Below, piece after piece: positions 27,005 through 35,414 of a DNA stretch of 64,000 bases. The notes below the pieces were generated by a model. It was given only the letters and a program-made list of their open reading frames with translations. It did no database searches and had not been told where the DNA came from. The translations under genes were made by a program, and so were the position numbers. This DNA comes from Rhizobium hidalgonense (GTDB lineage: Bacteria; Pseudomonadota; Alphaproteobacteria; Rhizobiales; Rhizobiaceae), in NCBI RefSeq assembly GCF_002914525.1, contig NZ_LODW01000059.1, forward strand, positions 248,001 through 312,000, given 5' to 3'. Every line of letters begins with the position of its first letter. Position 1 is the first letter of the stretch.

Positions 27005-28087
27005 ATGCAATCTGCCGTCTCCGTCAAGGACCTGAAGATCGTCTACGGCCACCACGCGGTGATCGAGAAAATGTCGATCGACATCGCGCCCCACGAGTTC
27101 CTGGTGCTGCTCGGCCCTTCCGGCTGCGGCAAGTCCACGCTTCTGAATGCCATTGCCGGCCTTCAGGACATTACCGCAGGCGAGGTGTGGATCTCAGGCA
27201 GGAACGTCAGCTGGGAGGAGCCGAAGGACCGCGGCATCGGCATGGTCTTCCAGTCCTACGCCCTCTATCCCCGCATGTCGGTCCGCAAGAACCTCTCCTT
27301 CGGTCTTCGCGTCGCCGGTCTGCCGAAGGCCGAAATCGAGGCCCGTGTTGCCCGCACCGCGGCGCTCCTCCAGCTCGACAGGCTGCTCGACCGGCGCCCC
27401 GCCGAACTATCGGGCGGCCAGCGCCAGCGCGTCGCCATTGGCCGGGCGCTGGTGCGCGAAGTCGATGTCTTTCTCTTCGACGAACCCCTGTCGAACCTCG
27501 ATGCCAAGCTGCGCAATGAATTGCGGGTCGAGATTAAGAAGCTGCACCAGCGCCTCGGAAATACGATGATCTATGTCACCCACGACCAGGTCGAGGCCCT
27601 GACGCTGGCCGATCGGATTGCCATCATGCGCGACGGCGTGATCCAGCAGCTCGCCTCGCCGGCGGAGATCTATCGCCGCCCGGCCAATCTCTTCGTTGCC
27701 GGGTTCATCGGCGCTCCGGCAATGAATTTCATCGAGGGTCAGATCGAGCGCGGCCGCGGATCGGCGGTTTTCCGAAGCCGTGAGCTTATCGTCGATCTCC
27801 GCGGCTATTCCTTCAGCCAGGCAGCGGCAGAAGGACCTGCCACACTCGGCTTTCGCCCTGAGCATCTTGTGCTCGACGGTGCATCGAGCGGCCTGCCGAC
27901 CATTCCAGGCCGCGTTTCCGTCGTCGAGCCGATGGGTTCGGACGCCGTCGTCTGGTTCGATTGGGCCGATCAAAGCCTCTCGCTCCGGCTGATGGGCGAC
28001 GTCGCTCTTGAGCCCGGCGATCCTCTCGCGCCCGGGCTCGATATCGCCAAAGCGTCGCTCTTCGGCGCCGATGGATCGCGGCTCTGA
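27005..28087 (+). CDS. Sugar ABC transporter ATP-binding protein (UgpC/MsmK-like)
   Basis: A protein of 360 aa. Walker A GPSGCGKS is at 37-44, signature LSGGQRQR at 135-142, Walker B VFLFDE at 155-160 and D-loop SNLDAKLR. It has the longer C-terminal TOBE regulatory domain (about 240-355; LGFRPEHLVLDG) typical of sugar and glycerol-phosphate ATPases. The start at 27005 follows the permease stop by 7 bp. Confidence 0.94.
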   Translation: MQSAVSVKDLKIVYGHHAVIEKMSIDIAPHEFLVLLGPSGCGKSTLLNAIAGLQDITAGEVWISGRNVSWEEPKDRGIGMVFQSYALYPRMSVRKNLSFGLRVAGLPKAEIEARVARTAALLQLDRLLDRRPAELSGGQRQRVAIGRALVREVDVFLFDEPLSNLDAKLRNELRVEIKKLHQRLGNTMIYVTHDQVEALTLADRIAIMRDGVIQQLASPAEIYRRPANLFVAGFIGAPAMNFIEGQIERGRGSAVFRSRELIVDLRGYSFSQAAAEGPATLGFRPEHLVLDGASSGLPTIPGRVSVVEPMGSDAVVWFDWADQSLSLRLMGDVALEPGDPLAPGLDIAKASLFGADGSRL

Positions 28088-28110
28088 TGCGCGGTCCCTT
28101 TGTTTCCCGC

Positions 28111-28148
28111 AGTTCCGAATGCGTTTTGCACTGCTTTGAGGAATTGCC
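28111..28148. repeat. Possible degenerate rhizobial intergenic repeat
   Basis: AGTTCCGAATGCGTTTTGCA and the following GGAATTGCC resemble, from memory, a short repeat common between genes in Rhizobium. Only one copy is in the window, so the call rests on recollection. Confidence 0.25.
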
Positions 28149-28170
28149 CCAGGACAGGATTTGAAAAGAC

Positions 28171-29823
28171 ATGTCTGAGATTGTCTATGATGCGCTGGTG
28201 ATCGGCTCCGGCGCGGCGGGTTCCTTCGCGGTTAGGGAATTGACGGAACAGGGGCTGTCGGTGCTGCTGCTGGAGGCCGGCCCTGCCGTCGGGCCGAAGG
28301 ATTTCGACCCCGCGCGCAAGAAGGCGCCGGCAAGCAGCATCAATATCTGGGAGCGCGCGCGGGCCACCCTCAAGGGTCAACCGATCCAGGCGCGCGCAGC
28401 GTTTTTTACCGAGCGCTTCAGCCATTTTTTCGTCAACGACCGCAAGAACCCCTATACGACGCCGAAGGGCGAACCGTTCCTGTGGATCCGCGGCCGCCAG
28501 GGCGGCGGGCGCCTGCACAGTTTCGGCCGCGTGCTGCTGCGTTGGACCGACGACGATTTCAAGATCCGGTCGCGCACGGGAAAGGGCGTCGACTGGCCGG
28601 TCTCATATGACGAACTGACGCCGTTCTACGACGAGGTCGAGACTTATCTTGAGCTCTACGGCAACAAGGACGATGTGACCACCCTGCCGGACGGGGTCTA
28701 TGCGAAGCCGGCAAACCTGACGCCGGCCGAACAGATCTTCAAGCAGGCTGTGGAAAGCCGCTGGCCGGAAAGACACGTCGTCTCCTGGCGCTATATCGCG
28801 CCGGACGCTGACCGCATGCCGCGACCGTTGCGCGATGCCAAGGCGACCGGCCGGCTGACGATCCGCTACGACGCCGTCGTCCGCCGCATCACCACGGACG
28901 AGAAAACCGGCCGCGCCACCGGCGCGGAATTCATCGATCGCAACACCGGCGAGCTATCGACCGCGCGTGCCGCCACGGTGGTTCTCTCCGCGTCGCCGAT
29001 TGAGAGCGTGCGGCTGCTCCTGAATTCGGCTTCGGCAAGACATCCAGGCGGGCTCGGCAACAGCTCGGGCGCCCTCGGACGTTATTTCATGGACCAGCTT
29101 CCCTGTCTTGCCTTCGGATCCTTTTCGAAGGCGAAGGGCTGGGCGCACGACGAATCTGCCCCGACCGATCCGTTCTACAATCCGTCAGGCGGCATCTTCA
29201 TCCCGCGCTTCGGCGAGGGTGACACGGCCCGCGGCGATTTCGACTACCAGGGCAGCGTCGGCCGGGCTCCGGTATCCGGGGAGACCGATGCGCGTCTCGC
29301 CTTCTTCGGCTTCGGCCGCATGCTGCCCTATGCCGACAACCGCATCACCCTCGACGGCAAGCGTCGGGATGCCTGGAATATTCCCGTGCCACACATTCGC
29401 TGTGTCATGCAGGCGGAGGAGCAGGCGCTGCTTGCCCGGCAGGAGGAGACGCTGATCGCCATGATCAGGGACGTCGGCGGCGAGCTCGAATTCATCGGCT
29501 CGCCCACCGGCCTTAAGGAGATGGGCGAGGGCGCCTTCCCCGAGGTCGATGCCTTCAGCCGCTTCATGTTCCGCACATGGTTCCGTAAGACCATGTGCAT
29601 GGGTGCGGCGATCCATGAAACCGGCGGTGCGCGCATCGGCGAGACCCCGGAGGCGTCGGTGCTCAACCCCTATAACCAGGTCTGGGACGCCCCGAACCTC
29701 ATCGTTACCGACGCCAGCGCCTTCCCCGGCAGCGGCATCGCCGGCACGACGCTTACCGTCATGGCCCTGACGATCCGCGCCTGCCGGAACCTTGTCGACC
29801 AATACCGGACGGGGCAGCTATAG
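28171..29823 (+). CDS. GMC-family FAD oxidoreductase (glucoside 3-dehydrogenase-like)
   Basis: A protein of 550 aa. The dinucleotide motif GSGAAG (12-17) is followed by LLLEAGPAVG. The glycine-rich WIRGRQGGGRLHSFGRVLLR near 105-125 shapes the FAD pocket in sugar C2/C3 oxidases. The C-terminal ETGGARIGETPE and NLIVTDASAFPGSGIAGTTL are the GMC_oxred_C signatures. No Tat signal is seen, so it is probably cytoplasmic. Together with the importer and the TIM-barrel isomerase it likely oxidises an imported sugar to a keto-sugar. The exact position oxidised cannot be told from sequence. Confidence 0.9.
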   Translation: MSEIVYDALVIGSGAAGSFAVRELTEQGLSVLLLEAGPAVGPKDFDPARKKAPASSINIWERARATLKGQPIQARAAFFTERFSHFFVNDRKNPYTTPKGEPFLWIRGRQGGGRLHSFGRVLLRWTDDDFKIRSRTGKGVDWPVSYDELTPFYDEVETYLELYGNKDDVTTLPDGVYAKPANLTPAEQIFKQAVESRWPERHVVSWRYIAPDADRMPRPLRDAKATGRLTIRYDAVVRRITTDEKTGRATGAEFIDRNTGELSTARAATVVLSASPIESVRLLLNSASARHPGGLGNSSGALGRYFMDQLPCLAFGSFSKAKGWAHDESAPTDPFYNPSGGIFIPRFGEGDTARGDFDYQGSVGRAPVSGETDARLAFFGFGRMLPYADNRITLDGKRRDAWNIPVPHIRCVMQAEEQALLARQEETLIAMIRDVGGELEFIGSPTGLKEMGEGAFPEVDAFSRFMFRTWFRKTMCMGAAIHETGGARIGETPEASVLNPYNQVWDAPNLIVTDASAFPGSGIAGTTLTVMALTIRACRNLVDQYRTGQL

Positions 29824-29930
29824 GCGTGGGAACGAGAGACGCGACTAATCCGTTTCAGCTTCGATCAGTGGTCGTCATATAACCTTCGCACTGACATGCT
29901 CCTGTCAACGAAAGCAGGAAGGAAAAGCCT

Positions 29931-30845
29931 ATGTCGCAAACACATCAGGACCAACTCAGCCGGATCAAGGCCGAGATCGCCGACAGCTTCGATGAGGAGC
30001 TGGAAATGCAGATGGAGGAGGACCGGCTGGACGATCTGGTCGCCGAAGGAATGTCGGAACCGGCCGAGCAGACCCTCGAGCGAAAGATCTATTTCCGGGA
30101 ACTCTTCCGGCTGCAGCACGAGTTGGTGCGGCTGCAAGATTGGGTTCAGCATAAGAAGCTGAAGGTGGTGGTGCTGTTCGAGGGCCGGGATTCGGCTGGC
30201 AAGGGCGGCGCGATCAAGCGCGTGACCCAGCGGCTCAATCCGCGGGTCTGCCGGACGGTGGCCCTGCCTGCGCCTACCGAGCGGGAACGCCATCAATGGT
30301 ATTTCCAGCGTTATGTCCCGCATCTTCCCACAGCCGGCGAAATGGTGCTCTTCGACCGAAGCTGGTACAACCGCGCCGGCGTCGAGCGCGTGATGGGCTT
30401 CTGCTCCCCGGAAGAGCTCGACGAATTCTTCCGCTCGGTGCCTGAATTCGAACGCATGTTGGTCCGTTCCGGAATCGTGTTGATCAAATACTGGTTTTCG
30501 ATCACCGATGAGGAGCAGGAATTCCGCTTCAAGATGCGCATCCACGATCCGCTGAAGCAATGGAAGCTTTCGCCAATGGATATGGAAAGCCGTGTCCATT
30601 GGGAGGAATATACCAAGGCCAAGGAAGAAATGCTGGCGCGCACGCACACCAAGGAAGCGCCTTGGTGGGTGGTACAGGCAGTGGACAAGAAACGGGCGCG
30701 GCTGAACTGCATCGCCCATCTTCTTGAGCAGATTCCCTATGAGGATGTGCCGAAGCCGGAAATCCAACTGCCGGATCGCATCCGTCATGCCGATTACAAC
30801 AGGGCGCCGGTCCCCGCTGAAATGCTCGTGCCGGAGCGCTACTGA
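29931..30845 (+). CDS. ppk2: Polyphosphate kinase 2
   Basis: A protein of 304 aa, the usual PPK2 length with a 60-residue acidic N-terminal extension. Walker A GRDSAGKGG is at 85-93, FDRSWYNRAG at 141-150, and the lid lysine/arginine region is RVHWEEYTKAKEEML near 222. PPK2 transfers phosphate between polyphosphate and nucleotides (usually ADP or AMP phosphorylation). It has its own ribosome binding site (AGGAAGG) and is not obviously part of the preceding sugar operon. Confidence 0.93.
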   Translation: MSQTHQDQLSRIKAEIADSFDEELEMQMEEDRLDDLVAEGMSEPAEQTLERKIYFRELFRLQHELVRLQDWVQHKKLKVVVLFEGRDSAGKGGAIKRVTQRLNPRVCRTVALPAPTERERHQWYFQRYVPHLPTAGEMVLFDRSWYNRAGVERVMGFCSPEELDEFFRSVPEFERMLVRSGIVLIKYWFSITDEEQEFRFKMRIHDPLKQWKLSPMDMESRVHWEEYTKAKEEMLARTHTKEAPWWVVQAVDKKRARLNCIAHLLEQIPYEDVPKPEIQLPDRIRHADYNRAPVPAEMLVPERY

Positions 30846-30965
30846 AAGCGCGGTCGTGGCCGATCCCCTCTGGACCGTTTCCCAGCCGACACTAGGTTAG
30901 CTTGGAGAAATGAGACTTCGGACGTGGCGTTTGCGCTGAAAGACTGAGGTGACAGGAGGCTGGTT

Positions 30966-31157
30966 ATGACGCGCTTTGCGAAACTGATCGTTCAGGAGGT
31001 TGCTCTGTCGGCGGTTCTGGCGGTCGGCACCGTCATCGGCATTCCAAAGCTGGCCGATCCGAATGCGATTGCCAATTATCCATTGGCAATCGTGGTTTTT
31101 CTGGCGATGTCATCGGCCCTCGTAGCCTATGAGCTTCTCACAAGGAAGCCATCCTGA
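30966..31157 (+). CDS. Small membrane protein of unknown function
   Basis: A protein of 63 aa with two predicted membrane helices (EVALSAVLAVGTVIGIP; YPLAIVVFLAMSSALVAYEL) and a short basic tail. An AGGAGG 6-7 nt before the ATG at 30966 supports translation. I do not recognise the family. It follows ppk2 by 120 bp on the same strand. Confidence 0.65.
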   Translation: MTRFAKLIVQEVALSAVLAVGTVIGIPKLADPNAIANYPLAIVVFLAMSSALVAYELLTRKPS

Positions 31158-31274
31158 TTTATCGTCCGGCTTGAAAAGCGTTAGAATTTTTCAACGGCCG
31201 GAAGGCACGTATCCAAGGTTATGATCGGTTTCGTCCAGCCGCGCCGGAGAAGATAGCGCACGCTCACATGGCTG

Positions 31275-32150
31275 TCAGGCGGCGATGTCAGCCATGCTGT
31301 TCAATTTTTCGACAGCATCATCCGGCAGCACCAGCTCGGCAGCTGCGAGGTTTTCCCTGAGATGACTGAGCGACGAGGTGCCGGGGATCAGCAGGATGTT
31401 CGGCGCGCGACGCAGCAGCCAGGCGAGTGCAACCTGCATGGGCGTGGCATCAAGGCGTGCGGCGAGATCGGACAGGGTGGAGGATTGCAGCGGGGTGAAG
31501 CCGCCGAGCGGGAAGAATGGCACATAAGCGGTGCCCTCCCGGATAAGATCGTCAATCAGGCGATCGTCAGCCCGATGCACAAGATTGTATTGATTCTGCA
31601 CGCAGACGATTTCGGTGATCCCGCGACCTTCGACGATCTGCTTCGATGTGGCGTTGCTTAAGCCAACATGGCGTACCAGGCCTTGCCGCTGCAAATCGGC
31701 AAGCACCGTCAGCGGCGCTTCGATCGACCCTTCGGCAGGGCCATGCAGGTCGAACGCAATCCTGAAGTTGACAACGTCAAGCACGTCGAGGCCGAGATTG
31801 CGGAGGTTGTCGTGTACCGCCGCCGTCAACTCTTCACGCGAGAAGGCCGGAATCCAGGATCCGTCCGTGCCGCGGCGCGCGCCGATCTTGGTGACGATGA
31901 CAAGGTCGTCGCGATAGGGATGGAGCGCTTCACGAATGATCTGGTTGGTGACGTGCGGACCATAAAAATCGCTTGTGTCGATGTGGTTGACGCCTGAAGC
32001 AACTGCCTCGCGCAGCACGGCCAAAGCCGCACCGTGATCCCTGGGCGGGCCGAACACGCCGGGGCCGGCAAGCTGCATGGCGCCGTAGCCGAGCCGCTTC
32101 ACGCTGAAGTCGCCGAGTTTGAAGGTTCCGGACTGATCGATTATGGACAT
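31275..32150 (-). CDS. Aldo/keto reductase
   Basis: A protein of 291 aa of the AKR TIM barrel. The catalytic Asp-Tyr is in VNHIDTSDFYG, the Lys in VIVTKIGARRG, the family Asn-Gln in VQNQYNLVHR, and the NADPH-binding C-terminus in LLIPGTSSLSHLRENLAA. Soluble NADPH-dependent reductase. The start at 32150 is set by the strong AAGGAG site; the longer frame to 32816 is antisense to the LysR gene. It is divergent from that LysR, its likely regulator. Confidence 0.93.
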   Translation of the reverse strand: MSIIDQSGTFKLGDFSVKRLGYGAMQLAGPGVFGPPRDHGAALAVLREAVASGVNHIDTSDFYGPHVTNQIIREALHPYRDDLVIVTKIGARRGTDGSWIPAFSREELTAAVHDNLRNLGLDVLDVVNFRIAFDLHGPAEGSIEAPLTVLADLQRQGLVRHVGLSNATSKQIVEGRGITEIVCVQNQYNLVHRADDRLIDDLIREGTAYVPFFPLGGFTPLQSSTLSDLAARLDATPMQVALAWLLRRAPNILLIPGTSSLSHLRENLAAAELVLPDDAVEKLNSMADIAA

Positions 32151-32191
32151 GATGTTACTCCTTTCAAGAGGTGACGCCAAGATAGGCGCTG

Positions 32192-32218
32192 TTGACGCGC
32201 GCGATAATCCGGTACAAT
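32192..32218 (+). promoter_or_regulatory. Candidate promoter for the LysR gene
   Basis: TTGACG (32192-32197) and TACAAT (32213-32218) are separated by 15 bp, close to sigma-70 consensus though slightly short-spaced. The start codon follows at 32247. Confidence 0.4.
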
Positions 32219-32236
32219 CCGCACGGGCTGTGCGGA
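32218..32236. promoter_or_regulatory. Inverted repeat, probable LysR operator
   Basis: TCCGCAC-N5-GTGCGGA has perfect 7-bp arms. It lies between the LysR promoter and its start codon, so binding there would block the LysR gene itself and could also affect the aldo/keto reductase promoter. Confidence 0.5.
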
Positions 32237-32246
32237 AAGGCGAACA

Positions 32247-33158
32247 ATGAAGACAGACCTCGGTGATCTCACCGCCTTCGTCGCTGTGGCGCGGGCCGGC
32301 GGTTTTCGCGAGGGCGCGCGTGTCAGCGGCAGTAGCGCCTCCTTTCTCAGCGAGGCGGTGCGTCGCCTGGAGGCCGAGCTCGGTGTCCGGCTCTTCAACC
32401 GCACAACACGCAGCGTCGTCCCGACCGAAGCGGGCAAGGGCTTGCTGGAGAGGCTCGGCCCTGCTCTGACCGAGGTGGAGTTGGCACTGGACGTGGTCAA
32501 CGGATTCCGCGACCGGCCGGCCGGCTCGCTGCGGCTCAACGTGCCGGTCAGCGCGGCGCGGCTGGTGCTGCCCGCCATCGTTCCGCCGTTCCTCGCCGCC
32601 TATCCCGACATTCGCCTGGAAGTGATTGCTGAGGAGAGTTTCGTCGACGTGCTCGCCGCCGGCTGCGATGCCGGCATCCGTTATGACGAGCGGCTGGAGC
32701 AGGATATGATCGCGGTGCCGATCGGGCCGCGTGTGCAGCGCTTTGCCACGGCCGCCTCCCCTGACTATCTCCACCGCCATGGCCGGCCGCAGCATCCAAG
32801 CGAACTGCTCGGTCATGCCTGTCTGCTGGGTCGTTTTGCCAGCGGCGCGCTGACGAGCCCATGGGAGTTCGAACGTGAGGGCGAAGTGGTTCGGGTGGAA
32901 CCTTCAGGGCCATTGATCGTGAGGGTCGGCGGGGCGACCGACCTGACCGTCGACGCAGCGATTGCGGGCACTGGGATCATCTGCGTTTTCGAGGATTGGC
33001 TGCGCCCGCATCTCGACAGCGGCGCTCTCGAGCCCATCCTCGAACCCTGGTGGCAGCACTTTTCCGGTCCGTTCCTCTATTACCCCGGACGGCGACTGGT
33101 GCCGGCCCCGCTCAGAGCATTTATCGATTTCATCAAGGCCTCGGCCAGGCAGGCTTGA
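32247..33158 (+). CDS. LysR-family transcriptional regulator
   Basis: A protein of 303 aa. The N-terminal winged HTH (TDLGDLTAFVAVARAGGFRE; FLSEAVRRLEAELGVRLFNR) and the effector domain with LRLNVPVSAARLVLPAIVPP place it in the AaeR/DsdC-like LysR group often divergent from aldo/keto reductase or quinone reductase genes. The ATG at 32247 gives a full-length protein. Confidence 0.93.
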   Translation: MKTDLGDLTAFVAVARAGGFREGARVSGSSASFLSEAVRRLEAELGVRLFNRTTRSVVPTEAGKGLLERLGPALTEVELALDVVNGFRDRPAGSLRLNVPVSAARLVLPAIVPPFLAAYPDIRLEVIAEESFVDVLAAGCDAGIRYDERLEQDMIAVPIGPRVQRFATAASPDYLHRHGRPQHPSELLGHACLLGRFASGALTSPWEFEREGEVVRVEPSGPLIVRVGGATDLTVDAAIAGTGIICVFEDWLRPHLDSGALEPILEPWWQHFSGPFLYYPGRRLVPAPLRAFIDFIKASARQA

Positions 33159-33173
33159 ACGGCGCTTCATGCG

Positions 33174-33650
33174 TCAAAGCTTAACCTCGGCATTGTCGCC
33201 CATATCGGGCTTGCTTCGAAACCGCTGCGGCCGCCATTTTGATATAGCTGATGATCGTGCCCGGGCTGTCCCAGTATTCGGCCGAAGTCGGTCCTTGAGG
33301 ATGCGGATGGAGGGATCATCGGCATTGTCCCAGCATGCCTTGGCTGGCGTGGCCCACAATTCTTTGATCTTCTCGCGATCGTTCTGCACCTCGGCCACGC
33401 CCGACACGGAAACATATTTTTGTCCCTTGGTGTCGGCAAAGGCGAGGCACACCTTTGGCGATCGGGCGATCTCGTCGTCCTTGTGGCTGGCCACATCCGT
33501 CAGAAAATAGACCGCATTCTCGAGCTGTGCGGAATAGGCAGACATCGGGCGGGCACGCAGATCGTCACCGCTGCGGCTCGTCAGCATGCAAAATCCTATT
33601 TTGTCGATCAACTCCCATACCCGTGTCGCATCGTCCTGCTCGGCCATCAT
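33174..33650 (-). CDS. Pyridoxamine 5'-phosphate oxidase-like general stress protein (internally frame-shifted)
   Basis: A protein of 158 aa with a split-barrel flavin-binding fold: FCMLTSRSGDDLRARPMS at the start and ENAVYFLTDVASHKDDEIA. The C-terminal GDNAEVKL is typical of the general stress protein 26 family. Between residues 120 and 145 the reading frame gives a basic string (DRLRPNTGTARARSSAISKW), whereas the +1 frame of the same DNA gives EYWDSPGTIISYIKMAAAAV, the expected family sequence. Two compensating indels therefore flank 33216-33293. Function may be impaired, or the sequence may contain errors. Start at 33650 (ATGATG) after GGAG. Confidence 0.8.
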   Translation of the reverse strand: MMAEQDDATRVWELIDKIGFCMLTSRSGDDLRARPMSAYSAQLENAVYFLTDVASHKDDEIARSPKVCLAFADTKGQKYVSVSGVAEVQNDREKIKELWATPAKACWDNADDPSIRILKDRLRPNTGTARARSSAISKWRPQRFRSKPDMGDNAEVKL

Positions 33651-33715
33651 TATCTCCATCTTTGCAGAAGACGGGATAACCATCTGCCGAAGCAGAGGTT
33701 CCGGCGTGTTGGCTG

Positions 33716-34294
33716 CTACTGAGCCAATTCCCGGAAGGTGATCGAATAACGCAGCCGATCGACGGGCGGGATGGAATGTTCCCAGAGTACTCGCGACGCG
33801 CCGGCCATGAGATAGGCCGAGCCGGGTTCGACGATGAGAGACCGCCGCTGCCATTTGCCGCCGTCCCGCAGCCTCAGCCTGAAGGTACAGGACGAGAGCA
33901 GGGAAATACCGACGACCCGGCCGAATACGAACTTGTCTTTGTGCCAGCCGATCGGAGCACCCGGGCCATATTCGGTTACCAGAACCTGCTCGAGCGCAGC
34001 CGGTTCGATACCGGCGAAACTTGCGGCTATCTCGCGAAGGGGCAGCAGCAAATGTGGTATCGGCTCGGATTTCCTCACGCACCGGCTGTCGAAGTCGTAT
34101 TTCCAGCCGAAAGAGACGGTCCTTCGCTTGCCTTCAAAACCGTGAAAATCAAAGGCTTTGAAGGGAAGCGTAGGAATTGCCTCTAGAACAGAATGCTGAA
34201 GCTCCAAGGGAACGATATCGGGAGAATATCGAAAGCCCTCAGGAAGTGACTCGTCGGGCGCACCAAAGAGATCCTTCTGTGCCGTTACCTTCAC
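33716..34294 (-). CDS. AlkB-like Fe(II)/2-oxoglutarate dioxygenase
   Basis: A protein of 192 aa. Iron ligands H118 and D120 are in GWHKDKF and H173 in LWEHSIPP; R182 and R188 of RYSITFR bind 2-oxoglutarate. The family repairs alkylated DNA/RNA or modifies other substrates. The start is GTG at 34294, preceded by TTGAGG and 11 bp behind the stop of a small co-directional gene. The longer open frame is rejected because it would be antisense-like to that gene in codon pattern. Confidence 0.88.
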   Translation of the reverse strand: MKVTAQKDLFGAPDESLPEGFRYSPDIVPLELQHSVLEAIPTLPFKAFDFHGFEGKRRTVSFGWKYDFDSRCVRKSEPIPHLLLPLREIAASFAGIEPAALEQVLVTEYGPGAPIGWHKDKFVFGRVVGISLLSSCTFRLRLRDGGKWQRRSLIVEPGSAYLMAGASRVLWEHSIPPVDRLRYSITFRELAQ

Positions 34295-34305
34295 GCGATT
34301 GTGCC

Positions 34306-34500
34306 TCAATGCACGCTTGGGGTTTCCATGACCATTGCGAAGTCTTCGGCCACCAGCTCGCTGACGGCGATGAGAATTTCCTCGCGGGAAAAGCCGGAGG
34401 ACAATGCGCGTTGGATCAGATCCTGCAGATCCGGTTCCACGACATCGCGGCAATCCTCGAGGCGCTCTTCTGAAACGGTGAGGCTATTGAGTTCGTCCAT
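34306..34500 (-). CDS. Small hypothetical acidic protein
   Basis: A protein of 64 aa (MDELNSLTVSEERLEDCRDV). The middle DLQDLIQRALSSGFSREEIL predicts two amphipathic helices; the whole is acidic. A good ribosome binding site (AAAGGAC) precedes the ATG at 34500. Its stop lies 11 bp before the AlkB-like start, so the two are probably translated together. I do not recognise the family. Confidence 0.65.
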   Translation of the reverse strand: MDELNSLTVSEERLEDCRDVVEPDLQDLIQRALSSGFSREEILIAVSELVAEDFAMVMETPSVH

Positions 34501-34562
34501 GTTCTGTCCTTTCCGGGGAATATAAACACTAGAAGCCTGGGAAGGCCGGATCGAGATGGGCC

Positions 34563-34796
34563 TTAACGGGCGGCCGTCCGCTGTGGCCCGGCGATCAGGC
34601 CTTCGCGCTGCATTTTCTTGCGGGCAGCCTTGCGATGCCGGCTGATCGCCTGCGCCTTTTGCCTGACGCGCCGTTCGGAGGGCTTCTCATAGGCGCGCCG
34701 TTCCTTCATTTCGCGGAACAACCCTTCACGCTGCATTTTCTTTTTCAGAACCCTCAGCGCTTGGTCGACATTATTATCTCGGACGAGTACCTGCAT
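34563..34796 (-). CDS. rpsU: 30S ribosomal protein S21 paralogue
   Basis: A protein of 77 aa. MQVLVRDNNVDQALRVLKKK is the S21 N-terminus and the chain is strongly basic. S21 binds 16S rRNA near the anti-Shine-Dalgarno region. It is unusual in having KKMQREGL twice (residues 19-26 and 60-67), with the second copy in the C-terminal tail. Rhizobia carry several rpsU copies; a plasmid-borne, stress-linked copy fits here. AAGGAG precedes the ATG. Confidence 0.93.
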   Translation of the reverse strand: MQVLVRDNNVDQALRVLKKKMQREGLFREMKERRAYEKPSERRVRQKAQAISRHRKAARKKMQREGLIAGPQRTAAR

Positions 34797-34835
34797 TTCG
34801 AATTCTCCTTGTTTGGTTGATGAGCCGATCGCCGT

Positions 34836-34988
34836 TCAGCCAAGCTGCTCGGCGATCAGGGCCTGCAATTCGCGGCGGGTGAGAAGGCAGGGAGACGGCT
34901 TCCAGGCTCTGGCAGCACAGCGGGCGGCCTCGTCACGCTCACGCGGGTTGACCGCCGCGACCGCGGTGGCTTTATGTGTGTCGTTCAA
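34836..34988 (-). CDS. Small hypothetical protein upstream of rpsU
   Basis: A protein of 50 aa starting from TTG at 34988, with AAAGGA 7 nt upstream; an ATG at 35021 would add 11 residues but lacks a site. The sequence is Ala/Arg-rich and ends LTRRELQALIAEQLG, a short helix. It sits 39 bp in front of rpsU on the same strand. Function unknown; existence moderately supported. Confidence 0.45.
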   Translation of the reverse strand: MNDTHKATAVAAVNPRERDEAARCAARAWKPSPCLLTRRELQALIAEQLG

Positions 34989-35414
34989 AAGTAATCCTTT
35001 ACCGGCAAGCGCCGGCGTCATCGATTGTTTGTGGGATTGCCTGTCGCAGCCTCGAGGGCGCGCAGCGGTTCAGCCGACTAAGAGGGCTCTGCTCGGATCG
35101 GTTATAGCCCTAAAATAGTCGTCTCGGGACGAGATTGCAACGACAGGCCGAATGGCACGGTACCAGCGTCCCGAATCACCTATAGATATATAAGTCCTAG
35201 ATCTTCAAGTTAGCCGGGTATAGTTTTCGCCCAATGTTCTTCAATTTCGCTTAAATATGACATTATTCCGTCGGCAATGAAGCAACGGGTAAATCGGCGA
35301 GGACATTAACCTTTCATTAAATAACCCATTGACTTGCAGTATTAATAGGTTGTTAAAGGAGCCGCTCGCTGAGGTCGAAATTGACCCGCCAATAAACAAT
35401 TTTAGGAGATAGCG
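34989..35414. other. AT-rich intergenic region upstream of the RapA-like gene
   Basis: About 425 bp with no convincing gene. It is markedly AT-rich from 35170 on. A TTGACT at 35330 with a weak -10 (GTTAAA, 35352) is a candidate promoter, and AGGAGA at 35403-35408 is the ribosome binding site of the gene at 35415. A long untranslated leader with regulation is plausible but unshown. Confidence 0.4.
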
